From positions 1 through 64,000 of the forward strand of contig JANNRJ010000010.1 in NCBI GenBank assembly GCA_031401235.1: a stretch of 64,000 nt of DNA, written 5' to 3'. Both the position numbers and the translations under genes were made by a program. The notes beneath the pieces were generated by a model. That model searched no databases and was not told the DNA's origin. It worked only from the letters and a program-made list of their open reading frames with translations. Below are positions 16,168 through 25,263 of the stretch, in pieces; the stretch's first letter is position 1, and every line of letters starts with the position of its first letter. The stretch is from UBA3006 sp031401235. Its GTDB lineage: Bacteria; Actinomycetota; Acidimicrobiia; Acidimicrobiales; Ilumatobacteraceae.

Positions 16168-17487
16168 ATGATGCTTCAATTTGGAACCGATGGTGTTCGA
16201 GGTCGAGCATTCGACGAACTAACCGAGTCCTACGCAGCAGCCCTTGGCTCGGTTGCCACGCATGTGTTATCGCTTACAAATATTGTCATCGGTCGAGATA
16301 CTCGCGAGTCTGGCCAACGGCTTGAGTCAGCATTTGCCGCTGGTTGCATCCAAGAAGGAGCGACAGTTCATTTATTAGGAGTGGCGCCGACTCCAGCGAT
16401 TGCTGCTGTCGCCGCCCAGCAAGGTTGGGCTGGGATCGCAATTACCGCTTCACACAATGAATATCGAGATAATGGAATCAAAATTTTTTCAATTGGTGGT
16501 GTCAAATTGACGAGCGCTCAGGAACTCGCAATTGAGTCGGAGTTGCTCACCAAATTGAACGGCGTCGTGACTAATCAATCTATTCCCGTGAGCCATTCCA
16601 GCGATCTGATGGGCGATTATGTTCAGCGCATCGTCGACATGGTTCCAGATAATGCATTTGCCGGAATGCATATTGTGTTGGATTGCGCCAATGGCGCGAT
16701 GTCCGATGTCGCCGATGAAGTATTTGGGCGATGCGGCGCAACCGTGACGGTTATTAATTGTGAACCGGATGGTCGAAATATCAATGCCAACTGCGGTGCT
16801 ACTTTTCCCGGCGCGATAAGCGAAGCAGTTCGCTTGCATCGCGGTGATATTGGCTTGGCTTTTGATGGTGATGGTGATCGCGTCATCGCCGTCGATCATC
16901 TTGGCAACATAGTGGATGGCGATCACTTGATTGCTCTTGCCGCGCAAGATCTTCAACAGTCGAGACAACTCATCCACAACACAGTTGTCGTGACTGAAAT
17001 GACAAATATCGGTTTCCATCGGGCTATGGCCGATGCGGACATTCGTGTGGTAACAACTCCTGTCGGCGACAGGTCTGTACTTGCGGAACTGGACGCTCAT
17101 GGTTACGTACTTGGCGGAGAGCAAAGTGGACACATTATTTATCGATCCCACGCCACAACAGGCGATGGGTTGCTTGCCGGCGTACTGCTTACCGATATGG
17201 TTCGTCGCGCTGATAAACCGCTGCAACAACTCGCAGATATGGCGATGACGAGCTATCCGCAAGTGTTGGTGAATGTAAAAGTTGCGCTGCGGGGAGCCTA
17301 TGTTGGATCAGTATTTGCCAACGAGATTCGCGATGCCGAAGTTCGACTCGGGAATATGGGTAGAGTCTTACTGCGACCAAGTGGTACCGAATCAGTAGTC
17401 CGTGTCATGGTCGAAGCAGAAACTGCGGAACATGCGCGTGACATCGCCGATCAACTGGCAGAAATTGTCGCGCAACGACTTGGATAA
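16168..17487 (+). CDS. glmM: Phosphoglucosamine mutase
   Basis: 439 residues; interconverts glucosamine-6-P and glucosamine-1-P for UDP-GlcNAc and peptidoglycan. The start FGTDGVRGRAF, the active-site Ser95 in ITASHNEYRDNGIK, the Mg-binding FDGDGDRVIAVD and the phosphate-binding LRPSGTESVVRVMVEAE are all present. It stands directly before glmS, so two consecutive steps of the same pathway are neighbours. No clear Shine-Dalgarno. Confidence 0.97.
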   Translation: MMLQFGTDGVRGRAFDELTESYAAALGSVATHVLSLTNIVIGRDTRESGQRLESAFAAGCIQEGATVHLLGVAPTPAIAAVAAQQGWAGIAITASHNEYRDNGIKIFSIGGVKLTSAQELAIESELLTKLNGVVTNQSIPVSHSSDLMGDYVQRIVDMVPDNAFAGMHIVLDCANGAMSDVADEVFGRCGATVTVINCEPDGRNINANCGATFPGAISEAVRLHRGDIGLAFDGDGDRVIAVDHLGNIVDGDHLIALAAQDLQQSRQLIHNTVVVTEMTNIGFHRAMADADIRVVTTPVGDRSVLAELDAHGYVLGGEQSGHIIYRSHATTGDGLLAGVLLTDMVRRADKPLQQLADMAMTSYPQVLVNVKVALRGAYVGSVFANEIRDAEVRLGNMGRVLLRPSGTESVVRVMVEAETAEHARDIADQLAEIVAQRLG

Positions 17488-17522
17488 GGGTCTAGCTAGA
17501 CATGCGTGTCGAGGCGAATCGG

Positions 17523-17528
17523 TAGCCT
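17523..17528 (+). promoter_or_regulatory. TANNNT -10 element for a leaderless glmS mRNA
   Basis: TAGCCT, then 7 bases (AGACATC), then ATG 17536. No Shine-Dalgarno is present. This spacing places the transcription start at the A of the ATG. Confidence 0.5.
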
Positions 17529-17535
17529 AGACATC

Positions 17536-20500
17536 ATGTGTGGGATCGTTTGTGTAGTCACTCGTCCGACTCAACGCTCGGTGCCAAACGTTGCCGATTT
17601 AATCGGTCAAATTGATGAATCGGTCGCTGCCGCGATCGTCGGTGACATCGCCCTGGCTGCCTCGCGAATCCAAGAAGTGGATACGGCCCTGCGCGGCGAT
17701 GCTGGCCAAATTGTCCTTGCCTACAACCTTGAACTAGCAGCGGCAATCATTGCCCGGATTGATCAACTCGATGCACTGGCGGCGACTGCCGAGAATTCAT
17801 TGGAAGCACTGGTTGGCGTATCAGCGGCACAAGTTGAGCGCAGCAGTAACGAACTGATTGCCTTGCGCGACGCATCGTGGTCACTGCGCAACGATCGATT
17901 GCGCACTGCACGACTCGTGGATGCCCTTGCTGGCAATGGTGCCAGCGTCGGTTCGCGTTGTGCGTATTACGCGATCCAGCAGACATTCTCAGCAATCGAT
18001 CGCATGGAAGTACGAGGACGCGACTCTGCTGGTGTGCATGTCATGGTCTGGGGTCATGGCATTTTGCCCACTGATAAGCGGGTAGTGCCGTTGCTTGCCG
18101 GACGTCTAGATGACGAACTCTTTGGTTCCGGTTCGGTTCGAATTGGACGTGATAACGCTCGAGCGTGGTCGTTTGTGTACAAAGCAGCCGCTGAAATAGG
18201 CGAACTCGGAGACAATACGCGGGTGATGCGCAATGAAGTCGTGGACGACGAACTCTTACGCATGCTGCTAAGCGAGCCTGGATGCCGTATCGCCGTTTTG
18301 GGTCATACGCGATGGGCAAGTGTGGGCATCATTTCCGAACCCAATGCACATCCGGTCAACAGCGACGAACTGGATGCAAAAACCAATTCGCCATATGTTG
18401 TAGCGGCTCTGAACGGTGATGTCGACAATCATGCCGACATCAGGGTGGGCAATGACTTGAAATTTGCCAATCCAATTACAACGGATGCCAAAGTAATACC
18501 AGCGATGATCTCGCGAAATTTTGCCTCGTCAGGTGATCTCACAGAAGCATTTCGTACCACCGTGTCGACATTTGAAGGTTCAGTTGCCATTGCCGCCGCA
18601 TGCGCCGAGCAGCCAAACACAGTACTGCTCGCTTTGCGCGGTAGTGGTCAAGGATTGTACGTGGGGCTTGCCGAAGACCGTTTTATTGTTGCCAGTGAAC
18701 CCTATGGAGTGGTGGAAGAGACCATGCACTACATCCGTATGGATGGCGAACTGCCAGCCGATGCGGGTATTCCGGCGAGCCGTGGACAAATAATCGCACT
18801 TGACGGCGACCGTGCAGGTGAACTTGCGGGCGTACGACTAATGACATATGGCGGCAACGACATATCAGTGAGCGAAAGCGACATAGTCCGAGCCGAAGTG
18901 ACTACCCGAGACATTGACCGCGGATTATACAAACACTTCTTTCTGAAAGAAATGAACGAGGCGCCGCAAAGTTTTCGTAAAACTCTGCGTGGCAAGATCG
19001 TAGAAAATGCCGGCGTTATGCGCGCCTCACTTGATACATCCGTGATTCCCCAAAATGTCATGGACAAACTTGCCCAACGTAGTTTTGTTCAAATCCGCGT
19101 CATTGGCCAAGGTACTGCCGCAATTGCCGGACAAAGCTTGGCTCAAATTTTGCGTACGCTCGCGGATCGCAATGTTGCGGTGGATGCGCTACCGGCCACC
19201 GAATTGTCTGGATTTCAACTCAACCTTGACATGGCGGACACTTTGATTATCGCTATTTCTCAAAGTGGCACGACAACCGATACCAACCGAACCGTCGATC
19301 TTGCTCGCGCCCGAGGTGCATCGGTCATTGCCATTGTGAACCGACGAGGAAGCGAGCTTGCCGCTAAAGCAGACGGAGTGCTGTACACATCGGACGGCCG
19401 CGATGTGGAAATGAGTGTGGCAAGTACGAAGGCGTTTTACTCGCAGGTTGCCGCTGGCGCATTGCTGGCATGTGCGTTGTCGGAAGCTATGGGCACCGGA
19501 ACCGATGATGAGCGTCACCGCCTGCTCGTTGCACTGCGTACGATCCCGGATGCTTTGACCAAAGTTCTCGCCTTGCGTCCACAAATTGCTGATGCCGCTC
19601 ATCAGTTTGCCCCAGCCCGTCGGTATTGGACGGTGGTTGGAAACGGTTTCAATGCAGTTGCCGCCGAAGAAGTGCGCATCAAATTATCTGAACTGTGTTA
19701 CAAATCAATCTCGTGCGACATTACTGAAGATAAGAAGCATATTGATTTGTCCTGTGAGCCACTGATCATCGTGTGCGCGACGGGACTGTTGGAAGGCAAT
19801 GCAACGGATGTTGCCAAAGAGATCGCGATCTACCGCGCTCACAAGGCTCTGCCGATTGTCATTGCTACTGAAGGCGAACAGCGATTCGATGCCGCGGCGG
19901 CCGTGATTGCGGTGCCTCAAGTTGACTCACGCATGGCGTTCGTCTTGAGCGTCATGGTCGGGCATATTTTTGGGTACGAATGTGCGCTCGCCATTGATGC
20001 TCTGGCACGACCGTTGCGTGAAGCACGCGAAGTCATTGAGCATGTCGTTGAGCTCGGCGGAGTAGGAAGTCAATTGCTCTCCAAAGTTCGAGCCGGGATC
20101 GGCCTGCCCGCTGGACGTTTTTTTGATGCATTAACCACAGGAAATTATGACGGTAATCTTGAAGCATCGACTGCGGTGAAGGTTGTGACCATGCTCCGCG
20201 ATGTCATGTCAGGTGATCCGTTACAGTCGTATCAACACGATTCGGGCAAGGTGGGGACTCCAGAGGCTCTCCTAGATGACATCACATCTGCATTAACTAG
20301 ATCGATTGACGAGCTGACCCGTCCGGTGGATGCGATCAAGCATCAAGCCAAGACAGTGACGGTTGGTATTTCCCGCAGTGACGAAGGCCTTCTGGATCGG
20401 ACACTTGTGCAATATGTGCTCAAAGCTGGAGTATCCAGAGATCGACTGTCCTATCGGACCTTAAAGGTAATTGCCGATTTGGACCCTGCCGTGTCGTCGA

Positions 20501-20949
20501 TTGTTGGCTTCACTCGTTATCGCATCGAAGGTGATGTCAAGACTAAAACTGCAACCGTCAACATCGTTGACCGGGGTGGTATTTCACGCCAACTGGAGTC
20601 CCGTGTTGAGCGCAACAGTTCACTCGTTGGAACTAAAAATCGAGTGTCGAGTGAACAAAAGGTTTTGGTTGCACGTGGTCGCCGGGATGGGCGAACGGTT
20701 ATTTTCGTTCCTGAAATTAAAGGTTCGGTCACCACGGGGATCACTTTGTTGCATGTCTTGTTTCATGATCACTTGCCGGCAGCCATAATGCGCAATGTGT
20801 TGCAAGGATACGACGATCGTTATACCCGACTTGTCGACTGGGTGACTGAGACGGAAGGTTCGTTCCGCGAAGACCGACTTGCCGAAGTCCCAGTTGCCGA
20901 TTTGCTTATCTTGCCGATCAGCGAGATGGCAGATCACTGGCGCGCCTAG
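17536..20949 (+). CDS. glmS: Oversized glucosamine-fructose-6-phosphate aminotransferase-like protein (1137 aa)
   Basis: GlmS makes glucosamine-6-P from fructose-6-P and glutamine. Usual length is about 610; this one has 1137. ATG 17536 puts the catalytic Cys at residue 2 (MCGIVCVV). The glutaminase domain is complete: RGRDSAG (160-166), GHTRWAS (256-262), NGDVDN (293-298). But RGRDSAG normally lies near residue 30, so some 130 mostly helical residues are inserted after the first strand. SIS domain 1 (about 510-650) has SQSGTTTDT and STKAFYSQ; SIS domain 2 (about 690-850) has GNGFNAVAAEEVRIKLSE and EDKKHIDLS. About 90 more residues come before a tail resembling the GlmS LAKSVTVE end (QAKTVTVG, Lys939), and about 190 residues follow with no recognised domain. 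Position between glmM and acpS supports the GlmS role; the substrate could differ. Confidence 0.85.
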   Translation: MCGIVCVVTRPTQRSVPNVADLIGQIDESVAAAIVGDIALAASRIQEVDTALRGDAGQIVLAYNLELAAAIIARIDQLDALAATAENSLEALVGVSAAQVERSSNELIALRDASWSLRNDRLRTARLVDALAGNGASVGSRCAYYAIQQTFSAIDRMEVRGRDSAGVHVMVWGHGILPTDKRVVPLLAGRLDDELFGSGSVRIGRDNARAWSFVYKAAAEIGELGDNTRVMRNEVVDDELLRMLLSEPGCRIAVLGHTRWASVGIISEPNAHPVNSDELDAKTNSPYVVAALNGDVDNHADIRVGNDLKFANPITTDAKVIPAMISRNFASSGDLTEAFRTTVSTFEGSVAIAAACAEQPNTVLLALRGSGQGLYVGLAEDRFIVASEPYGVVEETMHYIRMDGELPADAGIPASRGQIIALDGDRAGELAGVRLMTYGGNDISVSESDIVRAEVTTRDIDRGLYKHFFLKEMNEAPQSFRKTLRGKIVENAGVMRASLDTSVIPQNVMDKLAQRSFVQIRVIGQGTAAIAGQSLAQILRTLADRNVAVDALPATELSGFQLNLDMADTLIIAISQSGTTTDTNRTVDLARARGASVIAIVNRRGSELAAKADGVLYTSDGRDVEMSVASTKAFYSQVAAGALLACALSEAMGTGTDDERHRLLVALRTIPDALTKVLALRPQIADAAHQFAPARRYWTVVGNGFNAVAAEEVRIKLSELCYKSISCDITEDKKHIDLSCEPLIIVCATGLLEGNATDVAKEIAIYRAHKALPIVIATEGEQRFDAAAAVIAVPQVDSRMAFVLSVMVGHIFGYECALAIDALARPLREAREVIEHVVELGGVGSQLLSKVRAGIGLPAGRFFDALTTGNYDGNLEASTAVKVVTMLRDVMSGDPLQSYQHDSGKVGTPEALLDDITSALTRSIDELTRPVDAIKHQAKTVTVGISRSDEGLLDRTLVQYVLKAGVSRDRLSYRTLKVIADLDPAVSSIVGFTRYRIEGDVKTKTATVNIVDRGGISRQLESRVERNSSLVGTKNRVSSEQKVLVARGRRDGRTVIFVPEIKGSVTTGITLLHVLFHDHLPAAIMRNVLQGYDDRYTRLVDWVTETEGSFREDRLAEVPVADLLILPISEMADHWRA

Positions 20950-20957
20950 GGAGTTCC

Positions 20958-21323
20958 ATGCTTGGTATCGGGATTGACGCTGTAGATATTGACCGCTTTC
21001 GACGAGTACTAGAACGCACTCCGGCAATTCAGGCGAGAATATTTACCGCGCGTGAAATTGGCAACGTCAGTTCCAAAGCGGATCCGGCTCCAAGTCTGGC
21101 GGCCCGTTTTGCCGCCCGCGAAGCGACGATGAAAGTATTGGGTGTCGGACTAGGTGCCATTGATTTGCGCGATGTTTCAATTGATCGAAAAGTTTCGGGT
21201 GAACCTCAGCTCGTGGTAACTGGTCGAGCACACGACTTGGCCGTATCCAAGGGAATTACCCATTGGTATGTCTCGCTTTCCCATACCGCGCAAGTTGCCG
21301 TCGCCGTTGTTGCTGCCGAATAA
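20958..21323 (+). CDS. acpS: Holo-[acyl-carrier-protein] synthase
   Basis: 121-residue AcpS that transfers 4'-phosphopantetheine from CoA to acyl carrier protein. MLGIGIDAVDIDRFRRVLER with the Mg-binding Asp, LAARFAAREATMKVLGVG and the C-terminal HWYVSLSHTAQVAVAVV are signatures. GGGAG lies about 6 bases before ATG. In many actinobacteria nnrD follows; here alr is next. Confidence 0.96.
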   Translation: MLGIGIDAVDIDRFRRVLERTPAIQARIFTAREIGNVSSKADPAPSLAARFAAREATMKVLGVGLGAIDLRDVSIDRKVSGEPQLVVTGRAHDLAVSKGITHWYVSLSHTAQVAVAVVAAE

Positions 21324-21342
21324 CGAAAACGATCGGGACGCG

Positions 21343-22482
21343 ATGACGACACATCGCTGGGTGTGGGCCGATATCGACCTGTCAGCCTTGCAACGCAATA
21401 TTCGAACATTGATCGCCCACATATATCCGCAGCAACTGTGGGCTGTGGTCAAGGCAAATGCGTATGGTCATGGATCGATTCAAGTTGCCACGGCCGCTTT
21501 AGATGCGGGTGCGACGGGTTTATGTGTTGCTCTGGCAGAAGAAGGAATTGAGCTTCGCGATGGCGGCATTGATGCACCAATTTTGGTGATGAGTGAACAG
21601 CCAAACTCGGAATTTAACCAGATGATTGATAACGAACTCATTGCTACCTTGTACAACGCATCAACTATTTCGCAATACGCGGAGGCCGCCAAGACGCTCG
21701 GTCGAATCGCCAAAGTTCATCTTAAAGTTGACACCGGAATGCACCGAGTTGGTGCACCTATTGGCGACGCTGTATCACGAGCTCAGCAAATTGCGAGCGA
21801 ATCATCATTGCAATTGGACGGGTTGTACACACATTTCGCCACCGCCGATCTGGTTGGACATCCGGCAACAGCAATTCAACACGAACGATTCAGAGACATC
21901 GTTGATCAAATTCGGCAAGTCGGTATCACACCACCACAAGTTCATGTTGCCAACTCAGCGGTGGCGATTCTTCGATTTGATACAGAGTCAACGATGGTTC
22001 GTGTTGGTATCGCCATGTATGGGATTGCGACCAATGCCGAAACTAATTCATTTGGCGGATCAACAGATTTGCTCCTTGAGCCGGTGCTCTCATTGCATAC
22101 GCGAGTTTCGCATGTGCAATGGGTCGAAGCCGACGAGGGGGTTTCTTACGGTTTGCATCGTCCCCTTTCCATGCGGACATGTATCGCCACTTTGCCACTC
22201 GGCTACGCCGACGGGGTGCCGCGTCAATTGTGGTCGGCAGGCGAAGTGCTCATTGGTGGTCGGCGTCGGCGAATCGCCGGTGTAGTGACCATGGACCAAA
22301 TGATGATCGACTGTGGTCTTGACGATATTGCCATCGGCGACGAAGTGGTGCTCATCGGCCGACAGGGGACTGAAAATATTTCAGCCAACGAGTGGGCTCG
22401 CCACGTCAATACGATTGGATACGAGGTGGTGTGCGGTATTAGCGCTCGTGTGCCTCGTAAATATCAACGATTGGCACACTAA
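21343..22482 (+). CDS. alr: Alanine racemase
   Basis: 379-residue PLP enzyme producing D-alanine for peptidoglycan. Start at ATG 21343 (MTTHRWVWADIDLSALQRNI); the frame is open upstream into acpS but that would be unlike the family. PLP-binding Lys37 in VVKANAYGHG; MHRVGAP, NSAVAILRFD and CIATLPLGYADGVPRQL (region with the second catalytic Tyr in MYGIA) follow. The gene sits 19 bases after acpS, within a wall and tRNA-modification cluster. Confidence 0.96.
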   Translation: MTTHRWVWADIDLSALQRNIRTLIAHIYPQQLWAVVKANAYGHGSIQVATAALDAGATGLCVALAEEGIELRDGGIDAPILVMSEQPNSEFNQMIDNELIATLYNASTISQYAEAAKTLGRIAKVHLKVDTGMHRVGAPIGDAVSRAQQIASESSLQLDGLYTHFATADLVGHPATAIQHERFRDIVDQIRQVGITPPQVHVANSAVAILRFDTESTMVRVGIAMYGIATNAETNSFGGSTDLLLEPVLSLHTRVSHVQWVEADEGVSYGLHRPLSMRTCIATLPLGYADGVPRQLWSAGEVLIGGRRRRIAGVVTMDQMMIDCGLDDIAIGDEVVLIGRQGTENISANEWARHVNTIGYEVVCGISARVPRKYQRLAH

Positions 22483-22980
22483 ATGTCCATACTTCACCTT
22501 CATGCCCATAGCCCAACCGACACGCGGCATATCGCTATCGCAATTGCTCGGTTGGTTCGCCAAGGTGATCTCGTCGTGCTCGCCGGTGAGATGGGATCGG
22601 GAAAGACGTTTTTCACTCAAGCATTTGGACAGGCCTTAGGTATTAGCGAACCAATCACCTCACCGACTTTCAACTTATTGCACAGCTATTCGGGTGGTCG
22701 ATTACGCCTATATCATGCAGATCTTTATCGACTCGACCGAACAGGCGAACTTGAAGATCTGGGTCTGAGTGAACTTCAAGAAATGGGCGGAGTTGTCGTT
22801 GTTGAATGGGGCGATGTCGTTGGAGATGCGCTAGGGGATGCTTTAGTGGTGCGTCTTGGTAGTTCAAACGATCCGTTGGCAATTGATGAACGAACAATTG
22901 AGGTTTTCGGTCGTGGCGGGCAATGGGTGACCAGATGGACCAGGTTGCACGACGCACTGGACCAATGGACTAAGCAATGA
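22483..22980 (+). CDS. tsaE: tRNA t6A biosynthesis ATPase TsaE
   Basis: 165 residues. TsaE is the P-loop ATPase that resets the TsaB-TsaD complex in threonylcarbamoyl-A37 synthesis. Walker A GEMGSGKTFFTQ, TSPTFNLLHSY and the YHADLYRLD motif are present. ATG directly follows the alr stop codon and the 3' end overlaps tsaB by four bases (ATGA). Confidence 0.96.
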   Translation: MSILHLHAHSPTDTRHIAIAIARLVRQGDLVVLAGEMGSGKTFFTQAFGQALGISEPITSPTFNLLHSYSGGRLRLYHADLYRLDRTGELEDLGLSELQEMGGVVVVEWGDVVGDALGDALVVRLGSSNDPLAIDERTIEVFGRGGQWVTRWTRLHDALDQWTKQ

Positions 22981-23702
22981 TCATTCTCGGTATCGATACG
23001 GCGACCGACGCAGTAAGTGTCGCCATTGGTGAAGGTCCTCGGGTATTGGCCCGCAGTGAGGTTGTGAGTGATCGACAACATTGCGAAGCGCTCGCCCCCA
23101 TGATCGACTTCGTGTGCAAGCAAGCCCACGTATCGTTCCGCGAGATTGGAGCGATCGCGGTTGATATTGGCCCCGGGCTTTTCACCGGCATGCGGGTGGG
23201 AGTGGCCACGGCCAAGGCCATTGCCTTCAGTTTGGATCTGCCAATTATTGGAATTTGTTCTCTGGACGTTTTGGCATCGGCGGCGCCACGCACCGACTCG
23301 GTAACAATTTCGGTGATTGATGCTCGTCGACACGAGACTTATTGGTCGATGTATCGCCCACTCGAGGGTGAACTGACGCAAGTACTCGCCCCGCGTGTCG
23401 GTTCTGTATCCGAACTAGTTACAAGTGTTCTTGAGCGATTCCAAAGTGCGCAGTTTGTCGGCAATGGTGCACTTCGATATCAGAGTGAAATTGTCGACGC
23501 ACTTGGATCATCAATCGGAACATCGATTCAGGGTTGCGAGTTTGCCGACGATCGTTTTTCTCGACCGTCAGCGTCAACAGTGGTGGCAATGGCTCATCGA
23601 CTTGCCGTGGAAGAACAATGGCAGTCGGCCGATCAGTTGTCGCCGATATATCTGCGTCAACCAGATGCTGAAATCAATTGGGCGACACGGGATGCGTCAT
23701 GA
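22977..23702 (+). CDS. tsaB: tRNA t6A biosynthesis protein TsaB
   Basis: 241 residues, the ASKHA-fold scaffold partner of TsaD. MIILGIDTATDAVSVAIGEG and DIGPGLFTGMRVGVATAKAI are signatures; the C-terminal part is variable as in the family. ATGA overlaps with tsaE upstream and with rimI downstream, so tsaE-tsaB-rimI-tsaD are translationally coupled. Confidence 0.95.
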   Translation: MIILGIDTATDAVSVAIGEGPRVLARSEVVSDRQHCEALAPMIDFVCKQAHVSFREIGAIAVDIGPGLFTGMRVGVATAKAIAFSLDLPIIGICSLDVLASAAPRTDSVTISVIDARRHETYWSMYRPLEGELTQVLAPRVGSVSELVTSVLERFQSAQFVGNGALRYQSEIVDALGSSIGTSIQGCEFADDRFSRPSASTVVAMAHRLAVEEQWQSADQLSPIYLRQPDAEINWATRDAS

Positions 23703-24262
23703 GCATTCTTGATCGATTTTTAGGACGACGGTCGCCCGGAGCCGAACGATACGGTGCGGCGCCGCTGTTGGAGATTTCGAAGATGCAACGCCGTCATATT
23801 CGCAGCGTCATTGCGATTGAGGATCAGGTGTATCCACGGCCATGGACGCCGAAGGTGTTCGAAGAAGAGATCGCGATGATGAATCAGAAGCATCGCTTTT
23901 ATCTGGTCGCTCATGTCGGAAATGAATTAGTTGGATATGGCGGATTGTTGTTTGCCGGCGATGACGCCCATATCACGAACCTAGCGGTGAACCCGACATG
24001 GCATCGTCGCGGAGTTGCCACCGAGTTGCTGCTTGAGTTGGCCTGGGAGGCACGCGCTCGCAAATTTTCAGCACTCACACTCGAAGTACGCCATACGAAC
24101 TTGGCGGCTCAAGACCTCTATCGACGGTTTGGATTTGCTCCTGCCGGTGTGCGTAAAAAATATTATGAAAATACCGATGATGCCATTGTGATGTGGTGCT
24201 CGAAAATACAAAGTGACGAGTTTGCAAAGCGACTTAGCGAAATTGAAGGCACCCGATCATGA
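23699..24262 (+). CDS. rimI: Ribosomal-protein-alanine N-acetyltransferase-like protein RimI
   Basis: 187-residue GNAT. Start ATG 23699 (MSILDRFLGRR) overlaps the tsaB stop. GNAT core: QVYPRPWTPKVFEEEI, the acetyl-CoA loop HRRGVATELLLELAWEARAR, and RFGFAPAGVRKKYYENTDDA. RimI acetylates the N-terminus of bS18 in E. coli; in actinobacteria it lies between tsaB and tsaD as here. About 35 residues precede the domain. Confidence 0.92.
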   Translation: MSILDRFLGRRSPGAERYGAAPLLEISKMQRRHIRSVIAIEDQVYPRPWTPKVFEEEIAMMNQKHRFYLVAHVGNELVGYGGLLFAGDDAHITNLAVNPTWHRRGVATELLLELAWEARARKFSALTLEVRHTNLAAQDLYRRFGFAPAGVRKKYYENTDDAIVMWCSKIQSDEFAKRLSEIEGTRS

Positions 24263-25263
24263 CTATTGATCTGACAACTGTCGTGCTTGGCATCGAAACA
24301 AGTTGTGATGAAACTGCAGCCGCCGTAGTAATGGGCGGAAATGATGTGTTGTCATCCGTGGTCGCATCACAACTTGAAATTCATGCTCGATTTGGTGGGG
24401 TAGTGCCAGAGATCGCGAGTCGGGCCCATGTTGAAGCAATGATTCCGGTCATCGCCCAGGCAATTAATGAATCTGGTGTACCGATCGAACGGATCGACGC
24501 AATTGCCGCAACGGTCGGACCTGGACTTATTGGTGCGTTGCTCGTAGGTGTGTCGAGCGCAAAAGCCATGGCGCTTGTGTTGGATCGACCCTTTGTTGGC
24601 GTGAATCATTTGGAAGCTCATCTCTACGCGGCTTTACTTGAAGATTCGCTGGTGCAATTTCCGATGTTGGTCGTACTCGTCTCAGGTGGCAACACATTGT
24701 TTGTTGACATGCGCGGACACGGCGACTACAGCATCATCGGCCAAACAATTGACGACGCGGCAGGAGAAGCTTTCGACAAGATTGCTCGCTTTTTGGGTCT
24801 TGGTTATCCGGGCGGACCAGCGATTGACTCGGTGGCTCGCAGTGGCTCAGCGACTGCGATTGAGTTCCCCCGAGCAATGCTTCACGATGGTTTAGACGTG
24901 TCGTTTAGCGGACTCAAAACAGCCGTGATCAATTACGTACGCAAGAATCCATCAGTTTCAACAGCCGACGTTGCGGCATCATTCCAATCAGCTTGTGTCG
25001 ATGTGTTGATCGTCAAGTCACGCCGAGCGGCCCAGCAAATTGGTGCGCGAACAGTTGCACTCGGCGGCGGCGTTGCGGCAAACTCGTTGCTGCGAGCACA
25101 GATGAAAACTATGTGCGAAACCGATGGACTGCACTTAGTGTTACCAAGTATGTCGATGTGTACTGACAACGCGGCGATGATCGCCTGTGCTGGCTGGTAT
25201 CGCTTGCGCCAAGACGGACCAAGCTCATTGAGCACCGGCGCGAATCCAAATCTCAAGATATGA
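24259..25263 (+). CDS. tsaD: tRNA t6A37 threonylcarbamoyltransferase TsaD
   Basis: 334 residues. Catalytic subunit that moves the threonylcarbamoyl group onto A37 of ANN-decoding tRNAs. GIETSCDETAAAVV, metal-binding NHLEAHLYAA, VSGGNTLFVDMRGHGDY and GGGVAANSLLRAQM are family signatures; the second metal site CTDNAAMIACAGWYR is near the C-terminus. Overlaps rimI and dusB by four bases each. Confidence 0.97.
   Translation: MTIDLTTVVLGIETSCDETAAAVVMGGNDVLSSVVASQLEIHARFGGVVPEIASRAHVEAMIPVIAQAINESGVPIERIDAIAATVGPGLIGALLVGVSSAKAMALVLDRPFVGVNHLEAHLYAALLEDSLVQFPMLVVLVSGGNTLFVDMRGHGDYSIIGQTIDDAAGEAFDKIARFLGLGYPGGPAIDSVARSGSATAIEFPRAMLHDGLDVSFSGLKTAVINYVRKNPSVSTADVAASFQSACVDVLIVKSRRAAQQIGARTVALGGGVAANSLLRAQMKTMCETDGLHLVLPSMSMCTDNAAMIACAGWYRLRQDGPSSLSTGANPNLKI

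Noticed and set aside
16489..17262. 257-codon open frame on the minus strand inside glmM
   Set aside because: It lies fully opposite a complete, highly conserved gene, has no ribosome binding site and its translation (rich in His, Ile, Cys in random order) resembles no protein.
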